In this document: positions 44,867-54,302 of the stretch, piece after piece
Numbering within the stretch: position 1 is the first letter of the stretch
Layout of the letters: every line of letters starts with the position of its first letter
Assembly: GCA_001314805.1 (NCBI GenBank)
Contig: LJSY01000026.1
Coordinates: 1 to 60,050 of the forward strand
Length of the DNA: 60,050 bases
From: Rhodobacteraceae bacterium HLUCCO18
GTDB lineage: Bacteria; Pseudomonadota; Alphaproteobacteria; Rhodobacterales; Rhodobacteraceae
Direction: 5' to 3'
Position numbers and translations under genes: made by a program
Notes under the pieces: generated by a model
Told to the model about the DNA's origin: nothing
The model's database searches: none
The model's input: only the letters and a program-made list of their open reading frames with translations

Positions 44867-45550
44867 TCAGCCTGCGGAACGGAGGGTCGTCGGGTCGTAA
44901 GCCGAGGCCACCCATTCGGCGAAGGGCGTGGCGCTGTCGGCCGCATAGGCGTCGAGAACCGCGTCGAGAACCCCCGCCTTGGACGAGCGCAGATGCAGGA
45001 ACCGCCACGAGAGCATCGCGCGGGCCTCCGGCAGCGGCGCGTCGGTCATCGTCAGCAGATAGACCGCGGAGGCGAGCCCCGCCCTGTCCGCCCCGGCCTT
45101 GCAATGGATCAGGAGCGGTGTCTCCACCTCCCGGAACGTGTCGATCAGGTGCAGAAGCGTCTCACGGGGCGGCGCGACCTTGTCGCTCATGCCCACGGAC
45201 CGCAGGGTGAGACCCAGCTCCTCGCACCAAAGCCGCTCGGTCGCGTTATGGGCCGCGTCGCCACCGCCGCGCAGGCTTATGACGGTGCGCAGGCCCAGCG
45301 CCTTCAGGCGTTTGAGCCGCGCCTTCGTGGGATGGTTCGACCGCCAGACACCCGGAGCGATCTCCGCCTGGTTGGTCCAGACGGTGCGCAGGATCGCGTG
45401 ATCGAACCACGCGTTGTAGATGCGCGCCTTGCGCCATGTCTCGTCATCGACCGGCGCCACGTTGTAATGGGCGCGCCAGCGGCGTTCGATCTCGGTCAGA
45501 CGGCGGAACATGGGTGGCGGCGGCCATCGGAAACTGCGGGGAGCCCGCAT
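44867..45550 (-). CDS. Tyrosine/dual-specificity phosphatase-like protein
   Basis: A 227-aa protein with the cysteine-phosphatase P-loop HCKAGADRAG (CX5R) near residue 150. It is preceded by the conserved GLRTVISLRGGGD segment and an acid-loop candidate in GMSDKVAPP. The N-terminal domain (ERRWRAHYNVAPVDDETW) is typical of roseobacter relatives. The start is uncertain: ATG 45550 or ATG 45511 (MFRRLTEIE). It may dephosphorylate protein tyrosine or phosphosugars. It follows the M20 array on the same strand after 43 bases, so read-through is possible. Confidence 0.83.
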   Translation of the reverse strand: MRAPRSFRWPPPPMFRRLTEIERRWRAHYNVAPVDDETWRKARIYNAWFDHAILRTVWTNQAEIAPGVWRSNHPTKARLKRLKALGLRTVISLRGGGDAAHNATERLWCEELGLTLRSVGMSDKVAPPRETLLHLIDTFREVETPLLIHCKAGADRAGLASAVYLLTMTDAPLPEARAMLSWRFLHLRSSKAGVLDAVLDAYAADSATPFAEWVASAYDPTTLRSAG

Positions 45551-45593
45551 GTCTCAGAAACGGGCGACCGCCGCAAGGCTCGGGTCCGCGCCG

Positions 45594-46760
45594 TCACGCC
45601 GCCGGCAGGCGTTGCTCCACGATCTCGGCCCACCACGAACAGCCCGCAGGGATCGCCTCGTCGTTGAAGTCGTATTTCGGATGATGGACCGGCGCGCCGT
45701 CGCCCGTACCGACGAGAATGTAGGCGCCGGGCCGGGCCTCGAGCATGAAGGCGAAGTCCTCGCCGCCCATCACGAGCGGGGCGTTGGTGTCACAATCGCC
45801 CGCCACCTTGCGGGCGGCCTCGGCGGCGAATTCGGTCTGGTCCTCCCAGTTCACGGTGACAGGATAGTTGCGCTTGTAGTCCAGCACCGCCGTCGCGCCG
45901 AAGGTTGCCGCCGTGCCTTCCACGATCTGCTTCATCCGCGCCTCGGCGAGATCGCGGATCGCGGGGGAAAGGGTGCGCACCGTGCCGCGCAGCTTCACCT
46001 TTTCGGGGATGATGTTGTGTGCCTTGGTCGCCGTCTCGAAGCTGGTGACCGAGACCACGACCTGCTCCACCGGGTCGGCGTTGCGGCTCGCGATGGTCTG
46101 CAGCGCCAGCACGATGTGGCTCGCCACCACGGTCGTGTCGATGGTCTCGTGCGGCTTCGCGGCATGGCCGCCCTTGCCCGTCACGTCGATCTCGAAAAGA
46201 TCCGCCGCGGCGAAGAACGGACCCGGCCGGATCGCGAACTTGCCCAGCGGCTGACCGGGCCAGTTGTGCATCCCGTAGACCTCGTCCACCGACCAGCGGT
46301 CGAGCATGCCGTCCTCGACCATCTCGCGGCCGCCGCCGCCGCCCTCTTCGGCGGGCTGGAAGATGACCGCGACGGTGCCGTCGAAATTGCGTGTCTCGGC
46401 GAGGTATTTCGCGGCGCCCAGCAGCATCGCCGTGTGCCCGTCATGGCCGCAGGCATGCATCGCGCCGGGGGTCTTGGAGGCGTAGTCCTTCCCCGTCTCC
46501 TCGTGGATCGGCAGCGCGTCCATGTCCGCGCGCAACCCGATGGTTCGCCCGGAATTGTCCGTCTTGCCCTTGATGATGCCGACGACGCCGGTGCGGCCGA
46601 TCCCCGTCACCACTTCGTCGCAGCCGAATTCCTTGAGCTTCTCGGCCACGATCCCGGCGGTGCGGTGGGTGTCGAACAGGATCTCGGGGTGTTCGTGCAG
46701 GTCGCGCCGCCACGCGGTGATCTCGGGCAGCATCTCGGCAAAACGGTTCTTCACGGGCAT
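45594..46760 (-). CDS. M20-family amidohydrolase, tandem copy 1
   Basis: A 388-aa metal-dependent amidohydrolase (hippurate / N-acyl-amino-acid hydrolase group). The di-metal motifs are RADMDALPIHE (about 78-87), MHACGHDGHT (101-110, C104 and H106 as ligands), QPAEEGGGG and the late MGGEDFAFM. The lid-domain GGHAAKPHETID is present. It begins MPVKNRFAEMLPEI, nearly the same as copies 2 and 3. ATG 46760 follows AAGGAGA. It is the last of five genes on this strand. Confidence 0.92.
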   Translation of the reverse strand: MPVKNRFAEMLPEITAWRRDLHEHPEILFDTHRTAGIVAEKLKEFGCDEVVTGIGRTGVVGIIKGKTDNSGRTIGLRADMDALPIHEETGKDYASKTPGAMHACGHDGHTAMLLGAAKYLAETRNFDGTVAVIFQPAEEGGGGGREMVEDGMLDRWSVDEVYGMHNWPGQPLGKFAIRPGPFFAAADLFEIDVTGKGGHAAKPHETIDTTVVASHIVLALQTIASRNADPVEQVVVSVTSFETATKAHNIIPEKVKLRGTVRTLSPAIRDLAEARMKQIVEGTAATFGATAVLDYKRNYPVTVNWEDQTEFAAEAARKVAGDCDTNAPLVMGGEDFAFMLEARPGAYILVGTGDGAPVHHPKYDFNDEAIPAGCSWWAEIVEQRLPAA

Positions 46761-46782
46761 GGCACGTCTCCTTGGTTTTGCG

Positions 46783-47946
46783 TCAGCGCGCCGGCATCCG
46801 GCGTTCGACGATCTCGGCGAAGAAGCTGCATCCGTAGGGGATGGCTTCGTCGTTGAAGTTGTATTTCGGGTGGTGGCACATGGCGCTGTCCCCGTTTCCG
46901 AGGAACAGATAGGCGCCCGGGCGCTCGTTCAGCATGTACGAGAAATCCTCGGACGGCATGATCGGGTTCGCAGCGTCGTCCACGTCGATCGCGACGGCGC
47001 GCGCGGCCTCCACCGCCCATCCGGTCGCGTCCTCGTCGTTGACGGTGACCGGGTAGCCGTACTCCCAGTGCAGCTCCGCCGTCGCGCCGAAGGCGCTGGC
47101 GGTGTCCTCCACCACGCGGCGCACGCGCGCCTCCATCTTCTCGCGGTCGTCCGGATTCAGGCATCGCACCGTCCCCCGCATCCGCGCGGTCTGGGGGATG
47201 ATGTTCGATGCGTTCGAATCCGTCTGGAACGTGCCCACGGTCAGCACGACAGAGTGCAGCGGATCGACGTTGCGCGACACGACAGAGTGCAGCGTCACCA
47301 CGATCTGCGAGGCCACCAGCGTCGTATCGACGGCCTTGTGCGGTTCGGCCGCGTGCCCGCCGAGACCGGTGACCACGATCTCGAATTCGTCGGCCGAGGC
47401 CTGAAGCGGCCCGGGACGGGTCACGATCATGCCCACAGGAACACCGGGGGCGTTGTGCATCCCGTAAACCTCGTCGATGCCGAAGCGATCGATCAGACCG
47501 TCATCGACCATCGCCTTGGCACCGGCCCCGCCTTCCTCGGCGGGCTGGAAGATCAGCACGACGTTGCCGTCGAAGTTGCGGGTCTCGGCGAGGTATTTCG
47601 CGGCGCCCAGCAGCATCGAGGTATGCCCGTCATGGCCGCAGGCATGCATCTTGCCCGGCACCTCGGAGGCGTAGTCGAGCCCGGTGTCCTCGTGAATCGG
47701 CAACGCGTCCATGTCGGCCCGCAGGCCTATGGTCTTCGTGCCCGCCCCCTTGCCGCGGATAACGCCGACGACCCCGGTCCGGCCGATCCCCTCGACCACC
47801 TCGTCCACGCCGAAGGCGCGCAGCTTGCCGGCCACGAAAGCCGCCGTCCTGTGCACCTCGTAGAGGATCTCGGGATTGCGGTGCAGATGCTGCCGCCATT
47901 CCTTGATCTCCGGCAGAAGCTCGGCAAAGCGGTTCCGGATCGGCAT
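46783..47946 (-). CDS. M20-family amidohydrolase, tandem copy 2
   Basis: A 387-aa paralogue of the flanking copies, with the same metal-site motifs: GLRADMDALPIHE, MHACGHDGHT (cysteine about 103), QPAEEGGAG, and PSEDFSYML in place of copy 1's MGGEDFAFM. The residue change near the last ligand region (GG to PS) and differences in the lid may tune specificity. ATG 47946 follows GAGGAGGGG. It is 22 bases upstream of copy 1 and 11 bases downstream of copy 3. Confidence 0.92.
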   Translation of the reverse strand: MPIRNRFAELLPEIKEWRQHLHRNPEILYEVHRTAAFVAGKLRAFGVDEVVEGIGRTGVVGVIRGKGAGTKTIGLRADMDALPIHEDTGLDYASEVPGKMHACGHDGHTSMLLGAAKYLAETRNFDGNVVLIFQPAEEGGAGAKAMVDDGLIDRFGIDEVYGMHNAPGVPVGMIVTRPGPLQASADEFEIVVTGLGGHAAEPHKAVDTTLVASQIVVTLHSVVSRNVDPLHSVVLTVGTFQTDSNASNIIPQTARMRGTVRCLNPDDREKMEARVRRVVEDTASAFGATAELHWEYGYPVTVNDEDATGWAVEAARAVAIDVDDAANPIMPSEDFSYMLNERPGAYLFLGNGDSAMCHHPKYNFNDEAIPYGCSFFAEIVERRMPAR

Positions 47947-47957
47947 TGGTCCCCTCC

Positions 47958-49130
47958 TCAGGCGGCCGGCATTCGACGTTCGATCAGTTCGGCGAAGAAG
48001 GAGCAGCCATATGGGATCGCCTCGTCGTTGAAATCGTATTCCGGGTGATGGACCCCCGCCGTATCACCGTTGCCGACATTGATGAAGGCCCCGGGACGCA
48101 CATTGAGCATATAGGCGAAATCCTCGCCGCCCATGCGCGGCGGGCGTCCCCAGAGAACCTTGTCCTCGCCGGCCACGGCCCGCGCGATCTCGGCGGCCAG
48201 TTCGGCGTTCTTGTCATGGTTCACGACCACCGGATAGCCGCGCTCGTATCTCAGATGCGCCTCGCAGCCATAGGCCTCGGCCGTGGAATGGATCAGCTGC
48301 GTCACCCGCCGTTCGGCCATGTCGCGCACATCGTCGCTGAGCGTGCGCACCGTGCCGCGCAACAGCACCTCCTGCGGGATGACGTTATGCGCCTCGGAGG
48401 ACGTCTTGATCGTGCAGACCGAGACCACGATGCGCTCGATCGGGTCGGTGTTGCGGCTGGCCACGGTCTGCAGCGCAAGAACCACGTTGCAGGCGGCAGG
48501 AGACGGATCGATGCACATATGCGGACGCGCGGCATGGCCGCCCTTGCCGACGATGCGAACCTCGAACTCGTCGGCCGCAGCCATGATCGGCCCCGGCGCC
48601 ACGCCGAACTGCCCCACGGGCAGACCCGGCTCGTTATGCATGCCATAGACCTCGTCGATGCCGAAGCGCTCCATCATGCCGTCCTTGACCATGGCCTCGC
48701 CGCCGCCGCCGCCCTCTTCGGCGGGCTGGAAGATCAGCACGGCGGTGCCGTCGAAATTCCGCGTCTCCGAAAGGTACTTCGCCGCCCCCAGCAGCATCGC
48801 CGTATGCCCGTCATGGCCGCAGCCGTGCATCCGCCCGGGGATCTGCGAGGCATGCGGCAGGCCCGTCATCTCGGTCATCGGCAAAGCGTCCATGTCCGCG
48901 CGCAGGCCCACCGCGTAGCCGCGCGTGTCCGACTTGCCGCGAATGACCGCGACGATGCCCGAGCGGCCGACGCCGGTGACGATGTCATCCACGCCGAAAT
49001 CGCGCAGCTTCGCCTCGACCATGGCCGTGGTCATGGGCAGGTCATAGCCAAGCTCGGGGTTCATGTGGATCTCGCGGCGCCAGCCCGCGATCTCGGGCAT
49101 CAATTCGGCAAGACGGTTCTTGATCGGCAC
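47958..49130 (-). CDS. M20-family amidohydrolase, tandem copy 3
   Basis: A 390-aa paralogue with GLRADMDALPMTE, MHGCGHDGHT, QPAEEGGGG and MGGEDFAYML. It starts with GTG at 49130, directly after the TAG of the argE-like gene; the ribosome site GGAGA lies inside the last argE codons, so the two are translationally linked. The HxH-region variants (MTE for IHE; MHG for MHA) set it slightly apart from copies 1 and 2. The three copies likely cover different N-acyl or N-amide substrates. Confidence 0.92.
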   Translation of the reverse strand: MPIKNRLAELMPEIAGWRREIHMNPELGYDLPMTTAMVEAKLRDFGVDDIVTGVGRSGIVAVIRGKSDTRGYAVGLRADMDALPMTEMTGLPHASQIPGRMHGCGHDGHTAMLLGAAKYLSETRNFDGTAVLIFQPAEEGGGGGEAMVKDGMMERFGIDEVYGMHNEPGLPVGQFGVAPGPIMAAADEFEVRIVGKGGHAARPHMCIDPSPAACNVVLALQTVASRNTDPIERIVVSVCTIKTSSEAHNVIPQEVLLRGTVRTLSDDVRDMAERRVTQLIHSTAEAYGCEAHLRYERGYPVVVNHDKNAELAAEIARAVAGEDKVLWGRPPRMGGEDFAYMLNVRPGAFINVGNGDTAGVHHPEYDFNDEAIPYGCSFFAELIERRMPAA

Positions 49131-50291
49131 CTAGGTCTCCATGAGTGTATCGAGAAGGCGGGTCATGAAGACCTCGCCCTTCTGCAGTTGATCGACGGTC
49201 AGGTATTCGTCGGGTTGATGGGCCTGGGCGATGTTGCCCGGACCGCAGACCACGGCCGAGTAGCCGGCGGCCTGGAACTGGCCCGCCTCGGTGCCGTAGC
49301 TGACGACCGAGCTGCCGTTCTCGCCGGTCAGGCGGCGCACCAGCGCCTCGGCCTCGCCTTGCGTCTCGGCGGCGAGGCCGGGGACATTCCAACGCTGTTC
49401 ATATGTGATGCCGGTTTCGGGCCGCACGGCCTTCATGCCCGCCTCGACGCGCAGGATCTCCGCGCGCATCCGATCCAGCCAGTGCTCCACCGGTTCCTCG
49501 GGAATGCAGCGCGCCGACAGGATGAAGGTGCAGTCCTTGGCGGTGATGTTATGCGCGGTGCCGCCGTGGATGATGCCCACATGCAGCGTCGTCCATGCCG
49601 GGTCATAGGGGCTGTCGGCGGCGGCCTTCGCGCGGTTTTCCTCGTTGGTGCGGTTGGCCCAGTCGATCAGGCGCGCGCCCTCCATGATGGCTGAGACACC
49701 GGTATGCGGCATCGAGGAATGCACCTCGTAGCCATGCACATGGATGTCGTAGGCGCCGCCGCCCTTGTGGCCGGTCACGATGCCCCATTCCGTGGGCTCC
49801 CCGATGATCGCGAGCGACGCCTTGGGCACCCGGCCCTGCATGTGCTCGATCATCGGCGGCGCGCCGATACAGCCGATTTCCTCGTCCCGGCTGAGGCAGA
49901 GCTGCAGGGGCCGGGAGACGCCCCGCCGTTTCGCCTCCACCGCCGCCCAGATGGCCAGCGCGTCGAACCCCTTCATGTCGCAGGCGCCGCGCCCGTGCAG
50001 CTTGTCGTCCTTCTCGGTCAGCGTGAACGGATCGCTGTGCCAGTCCTGGCCGTCGACCGGAACCACGTCGGTATGGCCCGACAGGACGACGCCGCCCTCG
50101 ACCTCGGGACCCACATGGGCATAGAGGCTCGCCTTCTGTCCGGTCGGGTCATAGTCCCGGTGACAGGCGATTCCGTGGTCGTTCAGATAGCCCTCCACCC
50201 AGTCGACGAGGGCGAGGTTCGAGTCGCGGCTCACAGTCGGGAAGCTCACGAGTTTTTCAAGAAGGTCCCTGGGACTGAGCGGTTCGGACAT
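49131..50291 (-). CDS. argE: Acetylornithine deacetylase-like M20 peptidase
   Basis: A 386-aa ArgE/DapE-type di-zinc amidohydrolase. Motifs are VVLSGHTDVVPVDGQDW (zinc His/Asp, about 70-86), GRGACDMKGFDALAI, LSRDEEIGCIGAPPM with the catalytic glutamates, and CGPGNIAQAHQPDEYL near the end. Because it is embedded between a peptide ABC transporter and three other M20 enzymes, a catabolic deacylase is as likely as arginine biosynthesis. ATG 50291 is seven bases after the transporter ATPase stop. The symbol argE reflects family, not proven role. Confidence 0.88.
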   Translation of the reverse strand: MSEPLSPRDLLEKLVSFPTVSRDSNLALVDWVEGYLNDHGIACHRDYDPTGQKASLYAHVGPEVEGGVVLSGHTDVVPVDGQDWHSDPFTLTEKDDKLHGRGACDMKGFDALAIWAAVEAKRRGVSRPLQLCLSRDEEIGCIGAPPMIEHMQGRVPKASLAIIGEPTEWGIVTGHKGGGAYDIHVHGYEVHSSMPHTGVSAIMEGARLIDWANRTNEENRAKAAADSPYDPAWTTLHVGIIHGGTAHNITAKDCTFILSARCIPEEPVEHWLDRMRAEILRVEAGMKAVRPETGITYEQRWNVPGLAAETQGEAEALVRRLTGENGSSVVSYGTEAGQFQAAGYSAVVCGPGNIAQAHQPDEYLTVDQLQKGEVFMTRLLDTLMET

Positions 50292-50298
50292 GATGCGC

Positions 50299-52125
50299 TC
50301 AATACCCGCTGTCGGTGGTCAGGATCAAATGGTCCGGCTCGACCTCTTCGTAGCGCGATGGCTCGGGCTCATAGTCGATCGGGTGCACCGGCGAGGGAAT
50401 CGGCTTGAACTTCAGGTCCTTCTCCACCTTGCGCCGGGTCGGGTCGGCGATGGGCACAGCCTTGAGCAGCGCCTGCGTGTAGGGGTGCTGCGGGTTCTCG
50501 AAGATGCGGGCACGTGGCCCGATCTCGACGATGCGGCCCAGATACATGACGCCAACGATATGGCTGACCCGCTCGACCACCGCCATGTCGTGACTGATGA
50601 AGAGGTAGGAAAGACCGAGATCGGCCTGAAGTTCCATCATCAGGTTCAACACCTCTGCCTGCACCGACACGTCGAGCGCCGAGACCGCCTCGTCGGCGAT
50701 GATGAGCTTGGGGTTGAGCGCAAGCGCGCGGGCGATGGCCACGCGCTGCCGCTGACCGCCCGACAGCTCATGCGGATAGCGCGACATGAAATCGCGCGGC
50801 AGCTGCACCCGGTCGAAGAGCATGGCGACGCGGTCGTTGCGGTCCGACGCCGACAGGCCGCCGAAATTCTGCATCGGCTCGGCCACCTGATGCGACAGGA
50901 TCATCTGCGGATTGAGCGATGCGAACGGGTCCTGAAAGATCATCTGCATATGCTGCCGCGCGCGCCGCAGCTCGGACGGGTTCAGGGCCATGATGTCCAC
51001 GCCGTCCAGATCGATCTTGCCCGACAGGGGTTCGACGAGCCGGAGGATGGAACGGCCCGCGGTCGACTTGCCACAGCCCGACTCGCCCACGAGGCTAAGC
51101 GTCTGGCCCGAGTTCAGCGTCAGCGACAGGTCCTCGACCGCATGCACGTTCGCGATGGTCCGACGCAGCAGGCCGCCCTTGACCGGAAAGCGGGTGACGA
51201 GGTTCTCCACCCTCAGCAGCACCCTGTCCGTGCCGGCGATCGGCTTGGGTTCGGGCGTGCCCTCGGGCGCGCTCATCAGCTTCATCGGTTCGGGCAGCGC
51301 CTTGCCCCGCATCTCGCCCAGCTTGGGCACCGCGGCCAGCAGCGCCTTGGTGTAGGGATGCTGCGGGTCGGCGAAGATCTGCTCGACGGGGCCCTCTTCG
51401 ACCTTTTTGCCGCGATACATGACCACGACACGGTCGGCGATCTGAGCCACCACGGCCATGTCATGGGTGATGAACATGACAGCGGTGCCGGTCTCGCGCT
51501 TGAGGCGGTCGATCAGCGCGAGGATCTCGGCCTGGATCGTGACGTCGAGCGCAGTCGTGGGCTCATCTGCTATAAGAATACGAGGCTCGCAGGCCAGCGC
51601 GATGGCGATGACGACGCGCTGGCGCATCCCCCCCGACAGCTCGTGCGGATACTGCTGCAGCCGGCGCTCGGGCTCGGGGATGCGCACCTGGCGCATCAGC
51701 TCGAGCGCGCGTTGCCGCGCCTGCGACCGCGACATGCCCTTGTGCTTGATCAGCCCCTCGGTCAGCTGTTTTTCGACAGTGAAAACAGGGTTCAGCGCCG
51801 TCATCGGCTCCTGGAAGATCATGCCGATCTCGTTGCCGCGAATGTCACGCATCAGGCCGCTGTCGGCCTTCGCGAGATCGATGAGGTCTTCTTCCTTGCG
51901 GTCGAACATCAACTGACCGCCGGCGATGGTGCCGCCGCCGAACTCGACAAGACGCATCAGCGACAGCGACGAGACCGACTTGCCCGAGCCGCTTTCTCCG
52001 ACGATGCAGACCGTCTCACCGGGGCCCACCTCGAAGGAGACATCCTCGACGCCCACGACAGTACCGGCCTTGGTTTCGAATTCCACGCGAAGGTTGCGGA
52101 CCTCCGCAATCGCCCGGTCAAGCAT
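50299..52125 (-). CDS. Fused dual-ATPase subunit of an oligopeptide/dipeptide ABC transporter
   Basis: A 608-aa protein holding two full ABC ATPase domains, equivalent to DppD plus DppF. The first Walker A is GESGSGKS (43-50), with signature HELSGGMRQR and Walker B ILIADEPTTALD. The second has GESGCGKST, HELSGGQRQR and LIIADEAVSALD (glutamate to Ala change after the Walker B Asp-Glu, as in many DppF). ATG 52125 is chosen because homology starts there (MLDRAIAEVRNL); the open frame upstream is not family-like. It powers the permeases encoded divergently at 54303-56316. Confidence 0.93.
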   Translation of the reverse strand: MLDRAIAEVRNLRVEFETKAGTVVGVEDVSFEVGPGETVCIVGESGSGKSVSSLSLMRLVEFGGGTIAGGQLMFDRKEEDLIDLAKADSGLMRDIRGNEIGMIFQEPMTALNPVFTVEKQLTEGLIKHKGMSRSQARQRALELMRQVRIPEPERRLQQYPHELSGGMRQRVVIAIALACEPRILIADEPTTALDVTIQAEILALIDRLKRETGTAVMFITHDMAVVAQIADRVVVMYRGKKVEEGPVEQIFADPQHPYTKALLAAVPKLGEMRGKALPEPMKLMSAPEGTPEPKPIAGTDRVLLRVENLVTRFPVKGGLLRRTIANVHAVEDLSLTLNSGQTLSLVGESGCGKSTAGRSILRLVEPLSGKIDLDGVDIMALNPSELRRARQHMQMIFQDPFASLNPQMILSHQVAEPMQNFGGLSASDRNDRVAMLFDRVQLPRDFMSRYPHELSGGQRQRVAIARALALNPKLIIADEAVSALDVSVQAEVLNLMMELQADLGLSYLFISHDMAVVERVSHIVGVMYLGRIVEIGPRARIFENPQHPYTQALLKAVPIADPTRRKVEKDLKFKPIPSPVHPIDYEPEPSRYEEVEPDHLILTTDSGY

Positions 52126-52454
52126 GTCGCTATCCACCCCTGTTATGGCGTCCCCGTCCCGTATCGATGGCTTGAGACTTATTCCCGGACAATGGTCTCG
52201 CCCGAACGGGAGACGCCTCGACGCTATGTCCATCGTCACTGTGCTGTCAAATGCTGCGAGTGCCCATTTTCCGGGCATTCCGCTGCGGCATCAGGGTTGC
52301 TTTTTCCACATGATCCGCGTTCGATATGGGCGGGGCTGGACTCCCGACAGTGCTTTGACCTGTGATCGAGCTTGCCCTGACGACAGAAACGAACCGGCCG
52401 CGAACGCCGGCGACAACCGCCGCAAAGGCGCGTTCAACAAGGAGAGAACACCAA
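52126..52454. promoter_or_regulatory. Divergent control region of the peptide uptake module
   Basis: These 329 bases separate the ATPase gene (minus strand) and the binding-protein gene (plus strand). They hold both promoters and a strong ribosome site (AAGGAGAG) for the binding-protein gene. An inverted GTCTC/GAGAC pair with CCCG/CGGG lies around 52189-52209. No riboswitch, tRNA or small gene is recognisable, and I could not assign -35/-10 boxes. Confidence 0.5.
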
Positions 52455-54172
52455 ATGAAACGTACTTCACTCATGCTCGGCGCTGCGGCGCTGGCGCTGG
52501 CCCCCGCGGCCGCGCTGGCCGAACGCGGTGCCTCGGGGCATCTGAACATCATCTACTGGCAGGCGCCCTCGACGCTGAACCCGTTCCTGTCCGGCGGCAC
52601 GAAAGAGATCGAATCGGCGTCGCTGGTGCTCGAATCCATGGCGCGGTTCGACGACACCGGCACCATGGTGCCGTGGCTGGCGGAATCGATCCCGACCGTC
52701 GAAAACGGCGGCGTCTCCGAGGACCTGACCTCGATCACCTGGACGATCAGGGAAGGCGTCATGTGGTCGGACGGCAGCCCGCTGACCTCGGAGGACTTCG
52801 CGTTCACATACGAGTACTGCACCCATCCCGAGGGCGGTTGCGCGCAGTCGAGCTTCTTCGACGGCGTGACCTCGGTCGACACGCCGGACGAGCGCACCGT
52901 GGTGGTGAATTTCGAGGGCTCGACGCCTTCCCCTACACCGCCTTCGTCGGGTCCGAGAGCCCGGTGATCCAGGCCGCGCAGTTCGCGGATTGCCTCGGCG
53001 CCCGCGCGCCCGAGTGCACCGAAGCCAATTTCGGCCCGATCGGCACCGGCCCCTTCGTGGTGGACGAGTTCCGCCCCAATGACGTGATCGAGTTCTCCGC
53101 CAACGAGAACTTCCGCAACCCCGATCAGCCGGGCTTCGCCACCGTGACGTTCCGTGGCGGCGGCGACGCGGTCTCGGCGGCACGGTCCGTTTGCCAGACG
53201 GGCGAATTCGACTACGCGTGGAACCTGCAGATCGATCCGCAGATCCTCGCCGACATGGAAGCCGAGGGCCTGTGCACCGTGGTCACCGCGTTCGGCACCT
53301 CGGTCGAGCGCCTGCATCTCAACCAGACGAACCCCGACCCGGAGCTGGGCGACATCCGCTCCACCGCCGAGGCCGGTCCGCACCCGTTCCTGACCGACCC
53401 GATCGTCGGACAGGCCCTGTCGATGGCCATCGACCGCGTCCTGCTGACGGAACTGGGCTATGGCGCGGGCGGCGCGCCGACCTGCAACGTGCTTCCGGCG
53501 CCCGAGCTCTATGCCTCGACGGCCAATGACGCCTGCCTCGAGCAGGATCTCGAAGGCGCCATCGCGCTGCTGGACGAGGCCGGCATCGTCGACAGCGACG
53601 GCGACGGCATCCGCGAATACGAGGGCACGCCGCTTTCCGTGGTGTTCCAGACCTCGACCAACGCCGTCCGCCAGGACTACCAGGCGCTGATCCAGGACTG
53701 GTGGTCGCAGATCGGTGTCGACACCGAGCTTCGCAACATCGACGCCTCGGTCTTCTTCGGCGGCGATCCGGCATCCCCGGACACGTTCCAGAAGTTCTAT
53801 GCCGACATCGAGATGTACACCAACAACTTCGCCGGTGTCGATCCGCAGGCCTACATGGCCAACTGGGTCTGCGATGACTGGCCGCGTCCGGAAACCCAGT
53901 GGCAGGGCGCGAACATCCAGCGCTTCTGCGATCCGGCCTATGACGAGCTCGTGGCCGAGATGTCGACGACCGCCGATCTCGAAGAGCGTGGCCGCCTGGC
54001 GCGCGAGATGAACGACATGCTCATGCAGAGCTACTCGATCATCCCGATCACCCACCGTGGCGGCGTCTCGGCCCATGCTGCGAGCCTCGAGGGCATCAGC
54101 ATGTCCGACTGGGACTCGGAGCTGTGGAACATTGCCGAGTGGACACGGACCCCGGGCATGGAACGCGAGTGA
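52455..54172 (+). pseudogene. Peptide ABC transporter substrate-binding protein, frameshifted
   Basis: Should encode a periplasmic peptide-binding protein of about 572 aa (SBP_bac_5 family). The signal peptide is MKRTSLMLGAAALALAPAAALA. The first frame runs from ATG 52455 and stops at 52967. The second frame continues from about 52928 to 54172 without a gap (PYTAFVGSESPVIQAAQF onward). One missing base in the CC-TTCCCC stretch at 52926-52930 explains it: adding one restores STPFPYTAFVG, the normal family sequence. It could be a true inactivating mutation or an assembly error. The permeases and ATPase around it are intact, which favours a recent event or an error. Confidence 0.9.
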
Positions 54173-54302
54173 TCGCGGTCTCCTGACATGACATCGCGGC
54201 CCCCGTCCCGACCGGATGGGGGCCGCATCCCGGCCAGACACGCCGGACCCGATTTCCCCCCCGACCCTCTGACCTAGACCCCACCCTGAGCGAGGCGAAG
54301 CC

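Noticed and set aside
48302-48646. Small Arg/Ala-rich frames inside the M20 genes
   Set aside because: Out-of-frame shadows on the same strand as a well-supported gene.
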